DNA of 64,000 nt, from contig JAJEKB010021193.1 of assembly GCA_022393335.1 (NCBI GenBank), forward strand, positions 425,773 to 489,772, written 5' to 3'. The stretch comes from Macrotrachela quadricornifera. Its lineage: Eukaryota; Rotifera; Eurotatoria; Philodinida; Philodinidae. Both the position numbers and the translations under genes were made by a program. Shown here in pieces: positions 58,216-64,000 of the stretch. The first letter of the stretch is position 1. Each line of letters opens with the position of its first letter. The notes under the pieces were generated by a model, which was not told where the DNA came from, made no database searches, and was given only the letters and a program-made list of their open reading frames with translations.

Positions 58216-59060
58216 ACGGGTGGTGCATAATGAATGACCTCCTCAATATTTTGTATATTTCTTACCTACAATTCAGCTTAAAAAAAAAAAACTTTTTTTT
58301 ATAGAAAGATTTCTCGTCAAATCTCTACAAAATCTGGATAATTTTATTATCTTGAATAGTTTCCATTATTTTATGAGATGTGATACAATCGATTTGTCTA
58401 AGAAGCACAACTTTCAAACAAGAAGATTTTAGTAGGACAAGCATATCTCTAAATTGCCGAGCTAGAGACAAATGTGGCTCAGCAGATTTTATAGAGGAAA
58501 ATTTGATCTACAATACAGTACAGTTAGATTCTCAAATACATTTGAGTATCTGTGAAACTACCACAAGGAGTTTTTAGAGCAAACTTTCTTCTATAAAACT
58601 AACTATTTCATATATCACCACAACACGATCGTTTTGACATATATTAATCCATTTTTAATGCTCATTGATCAGAAAATACTGCATTTCAAGGTTGTTTAGT
58701 ATTTTGATTATAATATCGTTGTTTGTCAATGAAGTGCGAACGGTTTTTTACTAAAATAATCAGTGAAAAAAGCTCTACAAAAAATCTCACCTGAAAGAAA
58801 AATTGTCTGAATACTTTGCATTTTCTGGTTGGCTTCTTATGTAACTGTTTACTGAAAACTTCTTGTTACGCTGTGCTTCTTAAACAAATCGATTGTATCA
58901 CATCTCATAAAATAATGGAAACTATTCAAGATAATAAAAATATCCAGATTTTGTAGAGAATTTGACGAGAAATCTTTCTATAAAAAAATTTTTTTTAAGC
59001 TGAATTATAGGTAAGAAATATAAAGAATATTGAGAGGGTCATTCATTATGCACTACCCGT
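58216..59060. mobile_element. Non-autonomous TA-flanked DNA transposon, terminal inverted repeats about 200 nt
   Basis: The left end ACGGGTGGTGCATAATGAAT and the right end, ATTCATTATGCACTACCCGT, are inverted repeats bordered by TA on each side, consistent with a Tc1/mariner-type target duplication. The arms extend about 200 nt inward (ATGAGATGTGATACAATCGA against its complement near 58900) with few differences. The 450-nt centre has no recognisable transposase; the open frame at 58380..58577 straddles arm and centre and is unrecognised. It is probably mobilised in trans. Confidence 0.82.
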
Positions 59061-62000
59061 TACAACGTTCCTATAAATTTGATGCACATATATGCCTATA
59101 TATAATATAGATAGATAAGATATGAGAAAAAATTAATAAAACTTGAATATCTCAAGATCGATTCAATATTTTTTGCACGATTACCATAGACATTTGCCAT
59201 GAAAACAACCTAAATAAATGAAAGATGTTCTATACAAACGAAATCATTATTGCATGTATTTTTGCACATGTTTAGAGTCTTCGAGATACTTGTCCAAGAG
59301 AAAAACAAAAGACTAAACTTCTAAAAAGTGGTACGGATAGCTGGACTACAGTAGTGCTTAATTCCAAAGCGCCAGCTCTTAACTCGCTCATAAGCCGTAG
59401 AACCTAGAGACAGTGCGTTGGAGGATTCGTGAGATTTCCTATATTTTCTACTATACAAAAATATGATTTTGAGTGTATCCGTATGTAGGGTATCAATAGT
59501 GCTGCTTTTATCCAAGGGTGGTCGTATTATAACTTCAAAATATCATGAACGAAACGGTTTTAAGAATTGAAATTTTGAGTATTTTCCTAAGACACTTGGA
59601 GCTACATAAAGAAAAAGTTTCACCAAAATCCATGGTGATCATTGAACAGGGGTATCAGTAAAAACGTCATCGGTTTCATGCATTGGCTCCTAGGATCTGT
59701 GCTTCTGTCGACTGATTCCTGTGATTTTTCCACAAAAACCAGCTAAAAAGTCACCGGCTCCTGTAGAAAGGTACTAGAAATATTTGGACTTGGAAACAAA
59801 AATATGATACACACATCTGACTGATTACTATTTTATGTTCTGGTCGATTCTTTTGGGAAACTGGAAAGTGAGACAGAAGTTACAGTATAGTAAGGAAAAA
59901 TTACCGATTAATGACTAGTTACTATATTACTATAATAAGTCTCTTACCAATTATCGGCTAATTCGACTTCTTAGATTCTTTTCTCATACAGAAAATAATA
60001 GTTTATTATAATCACAAATTGTGAAAACTTTGATGAGAGCTACTCGACTTCGAAAATTCGAGATTGCTACAATGTTACTTTTACTAATTGAATTTCAGCA
60101 AGATTTTCCTCAGCTCTTCCACGAACAAAACATGGTATTGTTCGAGTCAATCAAGAATTTCATAGGAAATGTCTTTTCAGTGGACCAGACAATATCATGG
60201 CTGAAGAATTTGATCGAAGATTTTCTGAATTGAAACGTTTGAACCCTTGTTTAGCTTTTGAAGTTTTTTGAGGTATTTATCCGGGTTGGTAAACACATTT
60301 TCAAGAATTGTAATTCGAAAAATCAGCGAAGTACTTTTCGTGCGTCTCACTAAATATATATATATATTATAGTGAGTCATCTCATGAAAATGCCATTAGT
60401 ATCACTAATGGATCTTATCTGTGAGATAAGTAGCAGTCAAAAAATAAAGAAATTCTATCGAAATTATAACTCAGAATTCAAATAGAACTATCTTATAATT
60501 TCCGCAGATGAAAATTTTTAATCTCAATTATAAATTATATTTTATAGTTCACAATAAGTGTGTATCTACGAAAGAACAACTGTTTGTTCAATCTCTCATA
60601 TATGTCATATATTTCCGTTCTATTATCGACTTCTAATCAATCGTTAATATTTGAAAAAGTTACTCGAACTACCAATATCAAATACAATCATATTGAACAT
60701 CGTTTTCAGATACCGATAACTCCTAAATATCATGCCTAATACTGTGTAAACTGTATGATGGAATAAGTGCTCTATTTCATTTTATTACTTATTAGCGGAA
60801 GATAATATTATTTTTTACGAGACAAAAGCCGTAGCTGGTCTTGCTCTGTCACTTAGGGTTCAAGAAAGAGTTTATCATACTTGTGCGTGAAGCTTAGACG
60901 ACACTATTCGAATCAGCAAGCGGTTTATAGAAGAAAGTTTCAAAGAATCAGAGATATATTTTTTACTACTAACTCTCTCGTAAACTGCTGATATCCTCAT
61001 CTGTTTGTAGGAACTAAAAGATATAATAGGATTATCAGTCAATTTTCATTGGAACAACAGGCAGTGTTACGACAGAGTATCATTCGATAATAGTAAAGTC
61101 TGAATGATAATCTTATAAAAAGTCCGTACCGTTAAATAATCTTCAAGAAGGATTACAGATAAAAAGTAATGGATAAATACCCTTGTTGTGAATTGAAATG
61201 TAGGTAAAAAAGCTAAATAAATATAAAAATGCACATGTTTTTATGTCACTTTAATTGCTGTGATCACTCATCCTTAGATTATCTTTCTTACCAAGGAAAG
61301 AGATTAACACAAACAGTCAAATAGAAAAGACTGTGACCAACGCCTTTTTTCTCCTACATATAACAAATATTACCTGTATTAACGAAATATTACCTGTAAT
61401 TAATGTATAAAGAAAAAAAAAGACAAAAACATATTAGCCAGTTTTGTTACATTAACGAAACATGTGCAGATAATAATGTAAATAGTATCGAATATAATAC
61501 ATTTATCTATGATAAACTAAATAAATCATCGACTGAGCAATAAACTCTTGATTCTAAATAGTAAAAGTGTAATTTAACATCTCTTATACAAAAACATAAC
61601 TAAATTCATTTCGAATATATTGAATATCTTATCCAATCAAATAATCTTTTCTATATAAAATATGGAACTTTACTTTGCATTGCGATAAAACTTTCAATTT
61701 GATATTTCTTTGTGGTGAATGCTAGAGTTACATAAATCTTTCTATCTTAACTAACTTATTTTTAATAGAACATATAATTTCTTTGATATTTTTTTTGTGA
61801 AGATATAGACAAAAAGCTGTCAGCGCAATCTCTGACGAGATTAAAAATGTGAAACACGATGTACCTATTTTTACTAATTACTTTAAAGTCGTGTTTGATG
61901 TATATTCGGGTATGCTTCGCCATTATTCTTTACTTTGAAGCATCGAACTGCAATAAGACAATACTCCAAAGATATTTCAATTAGACTTAGTTGATACATG

Positions 62001-62084
62001 GTCTCTGATAGTCTTCCAAGACGCATGTCACCATATGCGGCAGGTTCCAAACTGCATTTCTCATGCTATATAATAGCCTCAAAA
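59061..62084. other. Three kilobases without supported genes
   Basis: Short open frames only. A 70-codon plus-strand frame at 60021..60233 (LRKFEIATMLLLLIEFQQ) and a following MAEEFDRRFSELKRL in another frame might be a very decayed hAT remnant, but the match is too weak to call. No repeat structure stands out. Confidence 0.35.
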
Positions 62085-62235
62085 GGTCATCTATCTCGAT
62101 CTGTGACGGCTTATAATATTTGTTTATCATGATCTGTGATGCTTTCTTAGCTTGTCGATCATGGTCTATGATGCTAATCTTGCTTATCGGCCACGGTCTG
62201 TGATGGTGTCGGTTACGATCTGTGACAATTCCTAA
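62085..62235 (+). repeat. Degenerate tandem repeat with GATCTGTGAYGG core
   Basis: Five units at spacings of about 22-35 nt carry a core close to TCATGATCTGTGATG (at about 62097, 62130, 62163, 62195 and 62217). The same core (CTGTGACRGA) recurs three times at 23810-23970, about 38 kb away, so it is a dispersed family. Confidence 0.5.
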
Positions 62236-62379
62236 TGGAATCTTTTAGGATTGAATCTGACAAATCCTGTGATGATAACCAAGATTATCAATCAGATTAT
62301 TCTGCATCATCATCCAGATTGTAATATAACTATGTAAAAGACATTGCGTCAAACGCCGAATTTAATTTATCTTTTTCTG

Positions 62380-63930
62380 ATTTAAAATCGATTTAGACAA
62401 AAAATTTGAATCAATTGTGAATCACTAAAAAATTGATTGAAATCGATTACTATGGAATAATCGGTTTTAATTTGTGATCACCTCTTAAACTGATTTTAGT
62501 GTAGCACTTACCGTTAAATCGATATGGATCCATTCTTGCCTTTTATTGGTTTGACCCTATTGTTACCTTTTAATCGATCATAATTGATTACCGTGAGATA
62601 ATCGATTCTAATCAATTATTGTAATAAAACCGAGTTTTATCAGACATATCGAGAAATAGCGTTTTTCTCAAGGCTCGACCACGAAATTCTTGATAGGTCA
62701 TTGATTTTTCCAACTTTCAGTGTTAACAAACTATAAAGTTACCACTATGCTAAAATTATACATGTAGATTAAAGTTGGAACTTCTATTTAAACTTTTTAA
62801 CGATGAGATAGCGCAATTACATTAGAAATCGATTAAAATCGATTGAAGTCAACACAATCAATGATGATTGATTAAAAGTAAAAAAATTCTATTGAAATAG
62901 ATTTTCTCTGAAATAATCATAAAAAGACGTTTAGATGTGTCAATTTTCGATTAAATTAAAGATAGTAATCGATTTTGTTTGTTGAAACTCAATTAAAATC
63001 GATTTTACCCGTCGAAGTCAAAATAATCTATTAAAAAACCTACTTGATTTGAATCGTTGTTTTTCTTCTAATTAATTGAAATTGATTTCTTCAACTAAAA
63101 TTAAAATAATCAATTAAAAGTTTAACGAAAAGTACTCTATTTTAAAATACTGCTATCATAATTCATTGAAACTGATTTTGTGTCAAAAATATTATAACAA
63201 TCAATTATGGTTCTCATCGATTTTAATGCACTGCATCGTTCGTTTATTAAAATGTAATGTCCATCTAAATAAAATGCAGCCGATAAAACATCTATTCGAT
63301 ATCAACCGTGATCTGTTGATAGAAAATTATCCTTAGTTGATTAAAATTAAAACTGATTGAATCCCTTATTCATTTTTATGATTTTTCGTTGAAAAATTCG
63401 CTTTAATTAGATACATCTATTATGAGTCAACTCTTTCAATCCTGGATGTCATCTACGAGATGGCATGCAGAACACAAATGAAATATTTTGTGTTCTTTTA
63501 TCTTCCTAGGCGCTGAACACATCACCGAAATATTTCGAGGAAAAATCACTTTGTATAGCTATGAATAATGATTCTAACCAGATCGATAATTTCTGAAGCA
63601 GGATTTCATGAATTTTCAGTGAAAACCCTCAGAAAACTCAGCGTTTCCGCATCGGATTGTTCGATCTGGATCGTTTTCGAAACATGATCGTGATGCTTGA
63701 GCACAAGAGACAGAGATTAAACTATCGTTTTTTAAGTTCGTGTGAAATGGAATAAAATTAAAGTATTGGAAGCGTTAAGACCAATTACATTTTTAATCAC
63801 TCATTACGTTTTTTTTCGGAAAAAAAATTTCAAAATTTAGTGAGAAAATCAATCAAGGTTTTAATCGATTATGCTGATTTCGGTTGTAAACGTCGATTTT
63901 AATGCATTATAAAAAAATTCGATTAAACTT
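62380..63930. repeat. Degenerate AATCGATT-rich repeat tract
   Basis: Over 1.5 kb, words such as AAATCGATT, ATTGATTGAAATCGATT and TAATCAATTAAAA recur every 30-70 nt on both strands, usually as pairs of AATYGATT separated by AAA or TTT. A longer shared context, GTCAAAATAATC followed by a TTAAAA run, appears at about 62850, 63010 and 63105. No open frame of note is present. It looks like an old, diverged satellite or a cluster of short palindromic insertions that continues to the window end. Confidence 0.55.
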
Positions 63931-64000
63931 GATTAAATTTTCTTCTCGATTCATTCACTAAACTGTATCGCTTCTGATAAGACGCACTTTTCTTAATTCT

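Noticed and set aside
60021..60380. Possible hAT remnant (EEFDRRFSELKRL)
   Set aside because: Single short resemblance; no catalytic or dimerisation motif.

Overview
The window looks like nuclear DNA of a small-genome metazoan, most probably a bdelloid rotifer (Rotaria/Adineta-like). This is inference from several features: strong AT richness, the standard genetic code, many GT-AG introns of about 50-75 nt, and a characteristic family mix. That mix includes divergent F-box/LRR-like proteins, DUF4419, a very long single-exon LDLR-A/EGF/7TM receptor, PAN plus FG-GAP secreted proteins, a bacterial-type erythromycin esterase carrying spliceosomal introns, and many decayed DNA transposons. No plasmid, phage, CRISPR, rRNA or convincing tRNA was seen.

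Layout. 1-7.5 kb: a partial F-box gene (minus), a three-exon DUF4419 gene (minus), a zone of two dead mariner copies with palindromic MITEs and GGTGAG arrays, and a five-exon F-box gene (plus). 8.8-13.9 kb: a 904-aa membrane protein, a PsbP/DcrB-like single-domain gene (minus) and a Tc1/mariner relic. 16.6-18 kb: a secreted protein with two chitin-binding domains. 18-21 kb: repeats, including a broken FG-GAP gene cut by an inverted-repeat element that itself contains a second element. 21.2-22.9 kb: a six-exon erythromycin esterase homologue (minus). 23-28.3 kb: a foldback repeat, a tiny secreted-peptide gene, a hAT transposase relic and an inverted pair of 34-bp repeat arrays. 29.2-34 kb: the 1585-aa chimeric receptor. 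37.1-39 kb: a second full F-box gene (minus). 39.3-40.9 kb: a large, nearly perfect palindrome. 42.8-55.4 kb: a small ubiquitin-like protein, a PAN/FG-GAP protein, a four-sushi-domain protein and a type II mucin-stalk membrane protein, separated by foldback repeats. 55.4-64 kb: mostly repeats, with one small Cys/His-rich gene, an 845-bp TA-flanked non-autonomous transposon and a long degenerate AATCGATT-rich tract.

How the genes relate. There is no operon logic. Six predicted products carry signal peptides or membrane anchors with adhesion or binding modules (LDLR-A, EGF, PAN, FG-GAP, sushi, chitin-binding, mucin stalk), so the window is rich in cell-surface and extracellular proteins. The three F-box genes are divergent paralogues and presumably act as ubiquitin-ligase adaptors. 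Exon-intron models were built by hand. Each model has GT-AG sites, and for the multi-exon genes stated as complete the summed exon length is a multiple of three. Starts and product names rest on motif recognition, not database searches.
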